DNA of 64,000 nt from Symbiodinium natans (Eukaryota; Sar; Dinophyceae; Suessiales; Symbiodiniaceae): NCBI GenBank assembly GCA_905221605.1, contig CAJNDS010002024.1:201501-265500 (forward strand), written 5' to 3'. Both the position numbers and the translations under genes were made by a program. Below are positions 1 through 10,647 of this stretch, one piece after another (position 1 is the stretch's first letter; each line of letters starts with the position of its first letter). The notes under the pieces are model-generated. The model was not told the origin of the DNA and made no database searches. It saw only the letters and a list, made by a program, of their open reading frames with translations.

Positions 1-12
1 AAGCCCTTGGTC

Positions 13-133
13 TACTTGGTGGTTCATTTGGGTAGTTAGAAGTGGGGTAAGGAAAGGGTAACTCTACTTATGACCTTATTTTGGGTACTGAAAACCCTAC
101 TTATAACTACCCTTGAACTTGAACCTCCAAGTA
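13..133. mobile_element. MITE-like family A element
   Basis: Full-length copy: the left end TACTTGGTGGTTCAT and the right end GAACCTCCAAGTA are inverted, with internal GGGTAGTT...AACTACCC. TA is present at both borders. Confidence 0.75.
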
Positions 134-325
134 AGAAGCCAGCGTAAATGAATACTGTACATGCGACTCACAAAGCGGAGTCGGCCGGAAGTGAATCTTG
201 AAGATACACCGGCTCGTCCAGGAGTTCAGCCCCCAGGAAACATGACACGTGGATGCAAGACAAGTGATTTCCAAGCTGCAAGCATCGCTTCTCGTGCGGG
301 CTTCACAACTCCTAAACCACATTCA

Positions 326-440
326 TTTTGGAGGTTCATGGGAAGTTCTAAGTAGGGTTGCTTAGGAGCAGGGCGGTTATGACGTCATTTCAGGCATGTG
401 CAACTTAGAGCCCTACTTCTCACTTACAACTATCAAAGCT
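326..440. mobile_element. MITE-like family A element, diverged
   Basis: The left end TTTTGGAGGTTCATGGG is clear. The right half is recognisable only as CCCTACTTCTCACTTACAACTA. Confidence 0.5.
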
Positions 441-1090
441 TGCCCCTACCAGTACACCCCCCCCTCCCCCCCACCCCCCCCAATGCAGCTCCTATGTGGA
501 CTCTGAACTGCTTTACCCCAAACTCTCTGACTCAAGGGTTTACAGGCTCAGGAGTAAGGCACTGATCGACCCAGTTCTTCCTCGCGTGCTTCCTGCGGAA
601 TGAGGGAGCTCGTGTCCCCTCCTGGTAAAGCCACTCGCGCGCTCGAGGTATCTGGTGCAAGAAATCGGGCTCTGGGTCTTGGCAGCGCAGGCTTCTATTT
701 CGCTTTAATGCAGTGAGAGTGTTTGTAGGGAGCAGATCTGCAGGCTACATCTCCGGGGGGGGGGGGGGAGGGGTGGGGTTGAGGTGGCATACAGCGTATG
801 TATGTATGTAGATATGTATACTGCGAGGGTTTAAAGGACTTTGGGCGTGAGCCCAAAATCAAAATGTTGCGTTTCGATGCGGGCAAGCCACACAGGTACC
901 TATGGCGCGCTTCCGAACTACATGCTGGTGCCGACAGCCTCAGCAGTTCCATGCATCGCAAGTAAGGCGCAGGGAGAACCGATCGAGTGCCCGAAGACCA
1001 ACGTGGCTAGCTTGCTGGTCGGTCCCTCGTGGCAATGCTCGAGATCAGGGAGCCAGTTATTAAACGACCCAGGGCCAACGGGCTGTGGGG

Positions 1091-1131
1091 TAACCCTAAA
1101 CCCTAAACCCCAACCCTAAACCCTAAACCCC
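1091..1131 (-). repeat. Interstitial telomeric repeats (CCCTAAA)
   Basis: A short array followed directly by CCCTTTTGCATCTGGCCT, one instance of the array-flanking box described in the findings. Confidence 0.9.
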
Positions 1132-1380
1132 CTTTTGCATCTGGCCTGCTGTGACCCTGCCAGAAACGATGGGTTTAGGGGGAGGATAAATAGCTTCACG
1201 ATGGGTCCTCAAACCCGTAAACTATATCCGGTAATTCAGGTTGCCCTCTTCAAGCGCGTTTCGAGCACTCGGCCGCGCCCTTCTCAGGAGAAGCATTAAC
1301 TGAATTCTGCGGGTGCCGAGGTCGACCCGGGCGTTGTAAGCTCTTAGAGTGTACTCTCGGCGTTCCTCTGACCAGTACAT

Positions 1381-1537
1381 CCTAAACCCCAATCCCTAAA
1401 CCCTAAACCCTAAACCCTAAACCCTAAACCCTAAACCCTAAACCCTAAACCCCAATCCCTAAACCCTAAACCCTAAACCCTAAACCCCAATCCCTAAACC
1501 CTAAACCCTAAACCCTAAACCGTAAACCTCAATCCCT
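1381..1537 (-). repeat. Interstitial telomeric array (CCCTAAA), 157 bp
   Basis: About 20 units with a recurring CCCCAATCCCTAAA variant at three places. This suggests a higher-order unit of about 60-70 bp. Confidence 0.95.
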
Positions 1538-1663
1538 GTACACCACTTCGGCTGAACCCAACACAGATGTGCGAACCGCCGCTTCGGGAGTCCAGGCGTG
1601 AGAGTTTCAAGGGACCACAGAACCTGATAGCAAGTTTTTGCCACCCGCCAAGCTGATAACAAG

Positions 1664-1704
1664 TTTAGGGTTTAGGGTTTAGGGCTTGGGGTTTAGGGTT
1701 TAGG
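1664..1704 (+). repeat. Interstitial telomeric repeats (TTTAGGG)
   Basis: A short interrupted run. It is preceded by GCCACCCGCCAAGCTGA (1640-1656), a motif also found at 54140. Confidence 0.85.
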
Positions 1705-1886
1705 ACTAAACATCGCCCCTGCGTAGCTTTAAACCTGACGCTCTTTTCTGACGGGTAAGCCTGCCGGCACCTGCCAGACCGGTCTTCGTGCCACAGAGCG
1801 GCAGTAGTATAGATAGCAAACGCTAGAACTGTTAGTGTCCTGGTCCCGGCTGATATTTATTCAGAAGTCAAGCTTTCCCCAAGGGT

Positions 1887-1985
1887 CCATGGACGTAAAT
1901 CAAGGCAATGTTTGGGCCTTAAGGTACATCCTGTTTTGGGGACCTTGGGGCTCACGTTTATAATAATGGGTTTACACCCCTCCCC
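1887..1985. mobile_element. Diverged family E element
   Basis: AAGGGTCCATGGACG and GTTTGGGCC resemble the left half of family E. The right half is not clear. Confidence 0.35.
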
Positions 1986-2047
1986 TAGGTTCCCGCCATA
2001 AATATCTATCAACTAAGCTTTGTCATCCCTAAATAGCCTTAAATGAA

Positions 2048-2145
2048 CTTAGCCGCTGAGTTCAGAAGCCCCAAAAAAGTGTACACTTTCAGTCTATAGG
2101 GGAGTGTCGTATCCCAAAAAGCGTAAAGTGTACTCACTGATTAGG
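2048..2145. mobile_element. MITE-like family D element
   Basis: It begins TTAGCCGCTGAGTTCAG, carries the palindrome AAGTGTACACTT near 2087, and ends GTGTACTCACTGATTAG. Related copies are at 31420 and 35437. Confidence 0.6.
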
Positions 2146-2198
2146 GGGGGGAAGCCCAGGGGGCTTAGTATAGAGGGGGTAGTAGGGGAACCCATGAA

Positions 2199-2277
2199 AA
2201 ACCCCAAACCCGAAACCCGAACCCCTAAACGAACCCTAAACCCTAAACCCTAAACCCGAAACCCTAAACCCTAAACA
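2199..2277 (-). repeat. Interstitial telomeric repeats (CCCTAAA), mixed
   Basis: CCCTAAA mixed with CCCGAAA and CCCCAAA variants. Confidence 0.85.
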
Positions 2278-2419
2278 TGAGATGCGGTACGCCGGACCCT
2301 TAGGGTTTGCTGGAAAGGGAAGGCTTGGAGGATGCGCCGCTGCAGCAGGATGCCTTGGGATGGAGGTTTCAGGGTACTGAGTCACCCAATTAGAACTGTA
2401 CTTATAGGTTTAGGGCCAG

Positions 2420-2478
2420 TTTAGGGTTTAGGGTTTAGGGTTTAGGGTTTGGGGTTTAGGGTTTGGGGTTTAGGGTTG
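2420..2478 (+). repeat. Interstitial telomeric repeats (TTTAGGG)
   Basis: About eight units with TTTGGGG variants. Confidence 0.9.
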
Positions 2479-3296
2479 CGGGTTATAACCCAACTCTAAC
2501 CCTGTTAGGGTACTTATAACTACACGTATTGTGGTCTTTGTGGGACAGAAGGCAACTGGGGTCTAAGGTGGTACCCTCGGGTTTGGGGACCCTTTAAAAT
2601 AGGGTTTAGGGTTTAGGGCTTGAAAGTCTCCTGTAAGGTCATATAAGGGCCATATTGGGAGTATATCAAGGGGAACTTTGAGGGGCACAATCTTCGGGGT
2701 ACGAGCCTTAATCCCTTGCGGGGTTGGGTGCGGTTCCTAAGCACCGTTGCCCTGCGCGGCAGTGGAAAGAACATCTAGCCATAAAGGGCACCTCATGATA
2801 CCTCATGAGGACTGAATCTCGGGTTTAGGGTTTAACCCCTAAACCCTGAACACTGACACTAAACCCTAAACAAAAACCTTTTTGTCACGTTTGTCGGTGC
2901 CGATAAACTATTAAGGCGTGGACAGGGGAGCAGTCATTTACCCTAGGGTTCCAAGTGTACTAAGAATACCTACTTTGTGGTCTCAAGTCTACAAATAATG
3001 CCTAATTTGGGCAAACTTAAAGCCGTAGGGTTGAAGTTGTCAAGTGTGCTCTGGAAATCGCGGTTTGAGGCATGTAGTTGTCACGGCAATGGTTGAGCGT
3101 AGGGCGCAAATCGCCCCTACCGTCTCAGCTCACTTTCGCGCGTTTACTAGGTCAACACTCCATGTCTCTTGTTTCGTCGAGGGCTTGATTGTCCATCCGT
3201 CAACTAGGATGAGGGGTTGTGCGCGTGTCTCACTCAACCATGCGCTGCCTGCACCACTCGCAAGGGCTGTCATTCGACCGCTCATTTCCTGTCTGA

Positions 3297-3389
3297 ACCC
3301 TAAACCCTAAACCCTAAACCCTAAACCCTAAACCCTAAACCCTAAACCCTAAACCCTAAACCCTAAACCCTAAACCCTAAACCCTAAAC
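3297..3389 (-). repeat. Interstitial telomeric array (CCCTAAA)
   Basis: About 13 near-perfect units. Confidence 0.95.
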
Positions 3390-3795
3390 TCTAACTGTAG
3401 CAAATCAAGTTCAACCAAGGCGCTGCAGGCGTGGATGTTCCCGTGGAAGGGGTCCGGGCCGGGAGGAGCAGAGTGAGCGTGGCCATGTTCCTGCCCAACG
3501 CCGGACTTTGTCCAACATTGAGGAAATACTGACAGTAATTACCATAGCAGCTATACAAATCTTGATAATAGTAGCAATAATTAGGGTGTTGCACGAACAC
3601 TCTTCCTTAAGAATACAGGCCTTGTAAACTTGTTGTTGACTACTGTCATGTCTTTTGATGTTAGTGTTTGGTTATCTAAAATTACAGTTGTTTTTTGCTT
3701 TGGGCAGGTGGCTTGTGGTCCCCCTTTCAGATTTGCCCTGCTCCAATGCAAAGCTCACAAAGCTGACTCCGCCGACTCAGAGCCCAAGCATGACA

Positions 3796-3938
3796 GGGTT
3801 TAGGGTTTAGGGTTTAGGGTTTAGGGTTTAGGGTTTAGGGTTTAGGGTTTAGGGTTTAGGGTTTAGGGTTTAGGGTTTAGGGTTTAGGGTTTAGGGTTTA
3901 GGGTTTCTGGTTTAGGGTTTAGGGTTTAGGGTTTAGGG
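3796..3938 (+). repeat. Interstitial telomeric array (TTTAGGG), 143 bp
   Basis: About 20 units, perfect except for one TTTCTGG unit near 3904. Confidence 0.95.
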
Positions 3939-4143
3939 AGGGTTTGAAAGGGTCATAGGGGGTAGAGTTTAGGGGTGCAACAAAAGCGAACCCTAACCCC
4001 TCAACCACAAAAACCCACCCAGCCCCCCCTGCCTGGATTTCGATCCTTTCCCGCGTAAGCTGGACTCGTGCCTGTCAAGAGAAGATGATGTCGGGTTTCG
4101 GAGGTTCATGTGGCCTGAGCATCCCTGCGGGTAGACCCTTGCT

Positions 4144-4264
4144 CCTTGGAGGTTCAAGGGTAGCTATAAGCAGGGTTATAAGTACCCTAAACCCTAAACC
4201 CCAAATCCTAAGCTTAGTTACCCTACCTATAACCCCACTTATAACTACCCCTGAACCTCCAAGT
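4144..4264. mobile_element. MITE-like family A element with telomeric repeats in its loop
   Basis: Ends CTTGGAGGTTCAAGGG and CCCCTGAACCTCCAAG are inverted. The loop, which reads GTACCCTAAATAAGG in other copies, here contains three or four CCCTAAA-like units (4183-4211). Confidence 0.75.
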
Positions 4265-4382
4265 CTCATGACGAAAGTGAGTTGGCGCAGCTTTTTGTTT
4301 CCTCCTTGGGCAACTCCCAGGCATCCCTGGCCCACTCCCGGCTTGCCAAAGGTTTAACCTCTGTGCAGGAGTCCCATCAAGC

Positions 4383-4500
4383 CTTGGAGGTTCCTGGGTA
4401 GTTCGAAGTCGGTTCTAAGTAGGGTGCTTAAAACCCTACTTCTAACGCCCTAAACCCTAACCCCTAAACCCTAAATCCTAAACTACCTGTAAACCTCATA
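4383..4500. mobile_element. MITE-like family A element with telomeric repeats inside
   Basis: The left half (CTTGGAGGTTCCTGGG) is clear. A CCCTAAA run (4447-4480) precedes a degraded right end (TACCTGTAAACCTCA). Confidence 0.6.
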
Positions 4501-4678
4501 GAAAGGAAGGGCAAAGGATCCTGCCCAGGCCTTGATGGTAGCCAAGTCACGGCAAGAGTCGATCTCGCAGACTACTTGCAGCAGCAAGTTAACCTACTGG
4601 TTCTTTACCTATCCTGTACTTATGTACCCCTTCTCAGGGATTATACAAGGGCATATTTGGTACCTTATTAAACCCCTA

Positions 4679-4722
4679 TCCATATATACATATATACATA
4701 AATATAAATATATATACTTGTA
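4679..4722. repeat. TA/TATACA-rich microsatellite
   Basis: Alternating TA with CATATATACATA units. Confidence 0.9.
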
Positions 4723-4909
4723 CCCTGTTTCAGGATTCTATAGGGAGATATGAGGTACCTAATTCCCTCAACCACTACGAAGAACCAGCGGGTTAACTTT
4801 TCAAGTGAGCAGTTTGCCCTTTCTTCTTCCTGGGCACGAAGGGGGGGGGGGGGCATCCTGAAGATGTTGCGAAGCACGCTAAAAAACTTGTGCTTGCTTT
4901 AGGACTTCG

Positions 4910-5016
4910 GGTTTGGGGTTTAGGTTTAGGGTTTAGGGTTTAGGGTTTAGGGTTTAGGGTTTAGGGTTTAGGGTTTAGGGTTTAGGGTTTAGGGTTTAGG
5001 GTTTAGGGTTTAGGGG
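4910..5016 (+). repeat. Interstitial telomeric array (TTTAGGG)
   Basis: About 14 units, nearly perfect. Confidence 0.95.
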
Positions 5017-5228
5017 ACTGACCACGAACATTGGCACTCCTCTCAGGGTGGTTTTGCCTTATCTGGGGAAACTAACCTCAGCCTCTTGCTTGCAAGGAGC
5101 AACTGGGTCTTCTGAACCTGAATCGCTCTTCGCTGTTCCTTTCTTCGCTGCTTCTTCGACTTCTCCTGAGAACACAGAAGGACAACATGCTGTTCCGATG
5201 CTGGTACCGGCCCAACCAGGCACGCGTT

Positions 5229-5322
5229 ATTTGGGTAGTTCTCCAAAACAGGGCCCCTTTTTTTGAGGTCCTTTTCTATTAATAAGGGTGCCGCACTATA
5301 TAGGGGACCCCGGGACTACTCA
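5229..5322. mobile_element. MITE-like family C element
   Basis: Left end TTGGGTAGTTCTCCAAAA, then GGGCCCC, AAGGGTGCCGCACTATA and AGGGGACCC, in the order seen in the other family C copies. Confidence 0.55.
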
Positions 5323-5420
5323 GTTTGCAGAGGGCTGAACTACGGCGAGCCATGAAGATGCCTGCATGCCATTTGGCTGTGTTCCAAGCTGAGGCCCTAA
5401 ACTCTCCTGGAAGCCCCCAG

Positions 5421-5479
5421 AACCCTAAACCCTAAACCCCAAACCCTAAACCCTAAACCCTAAACCCTAAACCCTAAAA
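5421..5479 (-). repeat. Interstitial telomeric repeats (CCCTAAA)
   Basis: About eight units with one CCCCAAA. Confidence 0.95.
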
Positions 5480-5584
5480 AAATGTTTGAGGCTTGGAGGC
5501 CGAAATCAAGCTCAGATGCCACTTCGACCTTCATCTTCGTGTCCTCCTCGGGGTTCATCTTGGGCGAAGCAACCTCCGAGGCTT

Positions 5585-5656
5585 CCCTAAACCCTAAACC
5601 CTAAACCCTAAACCCTAAACCCTAAACCCTAAACCCTAAACCCTAAACCCTAAACC
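5585..5656 (-). repeat. Interstitial telomeric array (CCCTAAA)
   Basis: Ten near-perfect units, 106 bp from the previous array in the same orientation. Confidence 0.95.
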
Positions 5657-5763
5657 TTCCCAAAAGCATCTTCAGACCATTTCGAGCCGAAGGGGTAAGA
5701 AACCTGAATCCAGCTCGGGGCCATGTCAGGCCGTACTGTACACCTATATTGACTGGGAGCGGC

Positions 5764-5863
5764 TTAGGGTTTAGGGTTTAGGGTTTAGGGTTTAGGGTTT
5801 AGGGTTTAGGGTTTAGGGTTTAGGGTTTAGGGTTTAGGGTTTAGGGTTTAGGGTTTAGGGTTT
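5764..5863 (+). repeat. Interstitial telomeric array (TTTAGGG)
   Basis: Fourteen near-perfect units in the opposite orientation to the array at 5585. Confidence 0.95.
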
Positions 5864-6058
5864 GTAGTAGGAGCCAAAAAACTGGAAACTCAATAGCCTC
5901 AATCCCTAAGAGTAAAGTATAGGGAATCCCAGAACCATTTAAAACGGTTTCCAACTTTTTGGGGTTTACTGTAGGAACGTGCAGACACTTTACTTTCTCC
6001 AGCCAGTGTCCTTCTTGCCACTCTCTGTACCGACAGCGTAAGGGACATTAGCAATTGC

Positions 6059-6155
6059 CCCCTTCAGCTAAGAGGTGTAGCCGTGCAACCCATAAAACGT
6101 AGTTGTCCCCCTTTAGATAAGAGGTGTAAAAAAGTGTAGCCCATAAACCTGTGGC
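6059..6155. repeat. Two-unit tandem duplication (~48 bp)
   Basis: Each unit runs CCCCCTT..G.TAAGAGGTGTA followed by ACCCATAAA or GCCCATAAA. Confidence 0.65.
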
Positions 6156-6390
6156 TAGATGGCGGAAAGCATTGGCTAAACCCAAACCCTAGACCCGTTT
6201 TTTGTAAGCCCTGAACCCTAAACTTCAATCCTAAACCCTAAACCCCAAACCCCTAAACCCTGCCCACTCCCGCGCCTTCAAGATGGGAGAGGGTGCAGGC
6301 ATGGCCTTGGGCGAAGTCTTCCCGACTTTGCCGAGGCTGATGGCTTGCTTCCTGACATCTGGTGTGGGGTCCCTAAAGCCCCCTAAGCCG

Positions 6391-6463
6391 GGGTTTAGGG
6401 TTTAGGGTTTAGGGTTTAGGGTTTAGGGTTTAGGGTTTAGGGTTTAGGGTTTAGGGTTTAGGG
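6391..6463 (+). repeat. Interstitial telomeric array (TTTAGGG) ending at a family A junction
   Basis: Ten units end in GGGCTACTTGAAGG. One more TTTAGGG and a second GGGCTACTTGAAGG follow, so the array/element junction is itself duplicated. Confidence 0.95.
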
Positions 6464-6482
6464 CTACTTGAAGGGTTTAGGG

Positions 6483-6586
6483 CTACTTGAAGGTTCATAG
6501 GTTGTTATAAGTAAGGTTACAGGTAACCTCAGTCAGGTTATAGCTTTAGTTACCTGCATATAACCAGACTTATAACAACCCCCAAG
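6483..6586. mobile_element. MITE-like family A element
   Basis: Left end TACTTGAAGGTTCATAGG; the right half AACCAGACTTATAACAACCC is decayed at its terminus. Confidence 0.65.
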
Positions 6587-6672
6587 CACCCTAAACCTTT
6601 TACCACCCTTTGCTTAAGAGCCCCCAGAAATAATGGAATCCCTCTAGTGGCCTTATAGAGAAAGAAAAAAGT

Positions 6673-6707
<35 letters not shown>

Positions 6708-6736
6708 CTTTTTTTTTTTTGGGGGGGGGGGGGGGG
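6673..6736. repeat. Compound TA / poly-T / poly-G tract
   Basis: (TA)n to 6703, then about 14 T, then 16 G up to 6736. Confidence 0.95.
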
Positions 6737-6829
6737 CTTCTTGCGGCCACGTGATGAGGACACAACTTCACAACTTCGTCGATCTTTGTCTCCCATGTCA
6801 GCCACACCCAGCATAACAGTATCACTTGA

Positions 6830-6940
6830 GATGCTCCCCCTAAAACTATATTGTGGTACCGCCTATTCTGATGCGAAAACTAAATTATAGTACCCCCCCC
6901 CCCATTATGATCCCTATGAAGGACTGCTAGTAAAAGGGGG
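6830..6940. mobile_element. Possible small palindromic element
   Basis: CCCCCTAAAACTATATTGTGG faces AAATTATAG and GGACTGCTAGTAAAAGGGGG. It shares GGACTG.TAGTA with the sequence near 34693 and 14558. A poly-C run (about 6893-6903) lies inside. Confidence 0.35.
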
Positions 6941-7023
6941 AACATCCCACGGTAAGATTCCCACTGCAATGCTGATAGCGGCACCCTTTACATGAAGCCT
7001 CTCGGTGTGGAGTGCATTTCTGT

Positions 7024-7122
7024 CCCTAAACCCTAAACCCTAAACCCTAAACCCTAAACCCTAAACCCTAAACCCTAAACCCTAAACCCTAAACCCTAAA
7101 CCCTAAACCCTAAACCCTAACC
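7024..7122 (-). repeat. Interstitial telomeric array (CCCTAAA)
   Basis: Fourteen perfect units. Confidence 0.95.
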
Positions 7123-7208
7123 TACTGAGCCTCTTCTCCCGCTTCTGTGACTTTGTCAACTTTGGTGCCTTGGGCTCCTCGGATGAGAATGCTCCAACGC
7201 AGCGGAAG

Positions 7209-7272
7209 ATACATGCACACATACACACATACATGCATACATATATACATGCATGTATATATATATATATGT
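7209..7272. repeat. ACAT/TA microsatellite
   Basis: ACACATACATGCATACAT-type repeats pass into (TA)n. Confidence 0.9.
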
Positions 7273-7630
7273 TTAGTTATTTATGTATTTATATATGGCG
7301 TGTGATGTTGACGCTCGGCCCATGCGATCATGTCGTGCAGGACGTCGGCCAAAGCACCGAAGAAACGTCCATGTTCTGTGGCTTGCCGGCAGCCTTTTTC
7401 TTCTTCGCTTTCTCCTGAAACAAGGGCTACAAAATCTCAGAAACCTTCAAGAACTTCAAGGAGGGCCTTCGGGTTCGCAGATAATCCTCTCGGGTCTGCT
7501 ACCCCTACTGCGGGCCTGGAGTACTGCACTTGTTCTCCTGCATAGAACAGACGACTCTAAGGCATCTGACGATCAAACTGCAGGCCTGTCACTGCAGAGG
7601 GACCCATGTGATGAGAATTGGTACTTGGAG

Positions 7631-7675
7631 TAGTTTATAACAGGAATATTTCCAAGTAGTTTATAACAGGAATAT
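7631..7675. repeat. Short direct tandem duplication
   Basis: TAGTTTATAACAGGAATAT occurs twice, 26 bp apart. Confidence 0.85.
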
Positions 7676-8292
7676 CAGGAGATGAGGCTGGTCATGTTGG
7701 TCATTCATGGAAGTTCTGTAGGCGCCTGCGTTCTGTTTGCTTCGCAATGCTCCCTGCAGGACTGGCGGTGCCACGTGGGAGCAGCATTGAGGTTGGCACA
7801 TGAAGTGTCCGAGGCTAAATGGAAGAGCTCGATACAAAAACCCGAACTGCTAAACCCTGAACACCAGTTGTAACGGACCTGTCCAAGGTGTAGAGCTTCA
7901 TCGGGATTTCAGCCTAAGTCTTACAGGGAGGGACCCCTGTAGTATGCTAACTCTAGTGAACTAAATCACTATTGCTACAACCCACTTGAGAGCCCTTATA
8001 TCACTCTACTAATGACTTATAACCAGGCGCGCCCGCCTTGAAAGGAAACCCTACACCCTGAACCCTAAACCCTAAACCCTAAACTAAGCCTGATGGAGTG
8101 CCCGAAGGAGTTGCATGAATTGCTCAGTCGTCGCCAGGGCTCTTCTATGGACATGGCGGTGTACTTGGGCAGGTTGTTGACGACCTTCTTCACCGTCCCC
8201 TTGTACCTTGATTTTAGAGCTGAGAATGAGAGACATCCCCTAAACTACCCTTTTGCGCAGGCTTGTCCCAGCGCCCATGGTCGAGTACGTCG

Positions 8293-8350
8293 CTCCCTAA
8301 ACTACCCTAAACCCTAAACTACCCTAAACCCTAAACCCTAAACCCTAACT
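8293..8350 (-). repeat. Interstitial telomeric repeats with CTACCCTAAA variants
   Basis: CCCTAAA alternates with CTACCCTAAA. Confidence 0.85.
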
Positions 8351-8421
8351 ACCAAGCGCCATGCCCCGAAGCTCCATGGGATGGTGAAGAAAGCACAAAC
8401 TCTTTGGCGGAATCACTACAT

Positions 8422-8468
8422 GGGTTTAGGGTTTAGGGTTTAGGGTTTAGGGTTTAGGGTTCAGGGTT
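8422..8468 (+). repeat. Interstitial telomeric repeats (TTTAGGG)
   Basis: Six units. Confidence 0.95.
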
Positions 8469-8510
8469 GCCTCTAAATTAGGGCCCCTTCTTGGGGGTCC
8501 TATACATCTA

Positions 8511-8616
8511 GGTGGCCCAATCGCCATATCTTCAAGAAGGGCACCCTTTTCTGGTTCGGTTGCTTTACAAGAGAGCCTTGAGCCAAACAAAGGAAAAAGG
8601 GTACCACTGGGCTACC
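8511..8616. mobile_element. MITE-like family B element
   Basis: Left end GGTGGCCCAATCGCCATAT, then AAGGGCACCCTTTT; right end GGGTACCACTGGGCTACC is the inverse of the left. It sits against part of a family C element (8474-8500). Confidence 0.75.
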
Positions 8617-9038
8617 AAACGGACCCTAACTCAGAGAAATCCCCCCGAATACAGCTTGGCTGCTTGGGCCCATTGAACTTGCGGGCGCCCTTGCACTTTC
8701 CGTTCTTCACGTGGCGCTTCACCATGCTTGTGCGAGGCAGCGGGAAGACTTTGACCTCCCCTGCTTGCAACCCTAAATCGCAGTATATACTGACTGTGAT
8801 GCACATTGACTCTATAGATGAACCCATACATACTAAAAACATTGTATAGATTATAGAAATTAATTATAGAGCATAACGTCGCTGAATATCTCGTAGTAGG
8901 TAATAGAGTACTAGGGACATGTGATGACATGCTTTGACATGGCTTTGCCTTCTTCGGCAGTGCTTGCATGTCAACCTCGCACCTCAAAGCACACATGACT
9001 GACTCTAAGCCCAAAACCCTCTTTTGCAACAGGCCTCA

Positions 9039-9107
9039 CCCTAAACCCTAAACCCTAAACCCTAAACCCTAAACCCTAAACCCTAAACCCTAAACCCTAA
9101 ACCCTAA
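9039..9107 (-). repeat. Interstitial telomeric array (CCCTAAA)
   Basis: About ten units, preceded by CTCTTTTGCAACAGGCCT (9020-9037), the array-flanking box. Confidence 0.95.
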
Positions 9108-9611
9108 GGCGTGTGAGTCGCTTGGAAGCTTTGTGTAGCATGATGGGGCAATGGGCATCTTGAGCCGAGGTTGGCAATTTTGGAGGGATGGGAGATGTGG
9201 CGGTTTCCGATCTTAGGGTTTAGGGTTTAGGGGTAACCTGTTGGGGGGGGGGGGGGGTCCCCTTAAGGGGTTCCATTCTATTTCGGATTTAAAGGAGTAC
9301 CCCTATTTTGTTAAATACCGTGGTTCAAAGTCCGGTGCTGAGTTGTTAAATCTCTCTGCTGCTTCGAACTCTAAGGTAGGGGTTGGCTGCAACGACTGCG
9401 CTTTTGGGGGACACATAGCCTATCCTCCCCTTGGAACCTTAATTGCAATAATATTTTTAATGTCCTATTGGGTTTTACTTAAACAAAAATTATGAAAGAA
9501 TTTCCAAGGGGGATATCGTAGCGAGGCTAGCCTCCCGGCTGAGAAGTCTTTGCGACGCGACATCCGGACGAACCCAATTTCCAACAGCCACGTGAGTTCC
9601 ACCCTGGACCC

Positions 9612-9738
9612 TACTTGGAGGAGGGTCATGGGTAGGTATAAGTGGAGTTATCAGTAGGGGAACTCTAGTTATAACTGGCTGTAACCTTATCTAGGGTCCT
9701 GATAACCCTAATGATAACTACCCATGAAGCTCCAAGTA
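9612..9738. mobile_element. MITE-like family A element, full length
   Basis: TACTTGGAGGAGGGTCATGGG at the left and CCCATGAAGCTCCAAGTA at the right, with TA at both borders. The loop AACCTTATCTAGGGTCC is the reverse form of the usual loop. Confidence 0.8.
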
Positions 9739-9777
9739 TACACTCCACACTCCAAACATCCCTCTGCCGCCCCCCCA

Positions 9778-9896
9778 AACCCCAAACCCTAAACCCTAAA
9801 CTCTAAACCCTAAACCCCAAAACCCTAAACCCCAAAACCCTAAACCCAAAACCGTAAACCGTAAACCCTAAACCCTGCACCCTAAACCCTCCCCCC
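9778..9896 (-). repeat. Degenerate telomeric repeats (CCCTAAA)
   Basis: CCCTAAA mixed with CCCCAAAA and CCGTAAA variants. Confidence 0.85.
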
Positions 9897-9985
9897 AAGC
9901 CTTGAAACGAAAGGAACCTGCTGACGCCTTGTGTCTCCTGCCAGCTCGGAGGCCTGTCGGCCGGAAGTTAGGCTGAGACATGCCA

Positions 9986-10020
9986 TGCTTGAAGGTTCAT
10001 GGCTAGTTACAAGGTGTTTA
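9986..10020. mobile_element. Family A element, left end only
   Basis: GCTTGAAGGTTCATGGCTAG, then the sequence departs from the family. Confidence 0.5.
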
Positions 10021-10647
10021 GGGTTTTTTTTGGCACCCGACTAGCCACAGCACAGCGGGGTTATTAAGTTGGTCTCGGAGAACTCGAAAATGAACCCAGG
10101 CAAGACTTAGGCTCACCTTGGGAAATCGTCTTGGGCATTCAGGGTAGGAAATGATCGTCAAAGTGGTTTCCCGCATCCTCCCTCAACCAGATCTCTCGCC
10201 GAAAACATCAACCTCAGTTAAAACACAACAAACAAGCCCCGGACCCCGTTCAGGGAGGTGTGGGAGGTTAAAGTTCGAGCTTCCTCTACTCCACTCCAGT
10301 CAGGCTCGACGGCGCACGGAAGACACCCCCTATACTAAAACAACAATGTCAGAGAAGCCCTTCAAGCCCGACCACACCATGGCTGGCTCGACCCCATGGC
10401 TCCCCTTGCCATGCTCCGCTGTTGGCTCAGGAAGGCTTCGACAAACATGACAACCACAGATTATGACACTAAAACGTAAAAACGTTAACTAGGGGGTGGG
10501 TCAGCCACGTAGCGCAACGTCATGGGCACGGGATTTGCGCAGGCACTCCCCATGGCTTTTTGCGGATGGGCCGAGTCTCCAGGTCTCGAACCCTAACCAA
10601 CCGTAAAGTCCTCAGTCCCGATTCGGCTCATCCTCCGTGGATCTGCG

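Noticed and set aside
7283..7633. 116-codon plus-strand open frame
   Set aside because: It starts inside a microsatellite, overlaps two other frames of similar length and shows no family feature.
8631..9029. 132-codon minus-strand open frame
   Set aside because: It runs from unique sequence into a family B element and has no recognisable motif.
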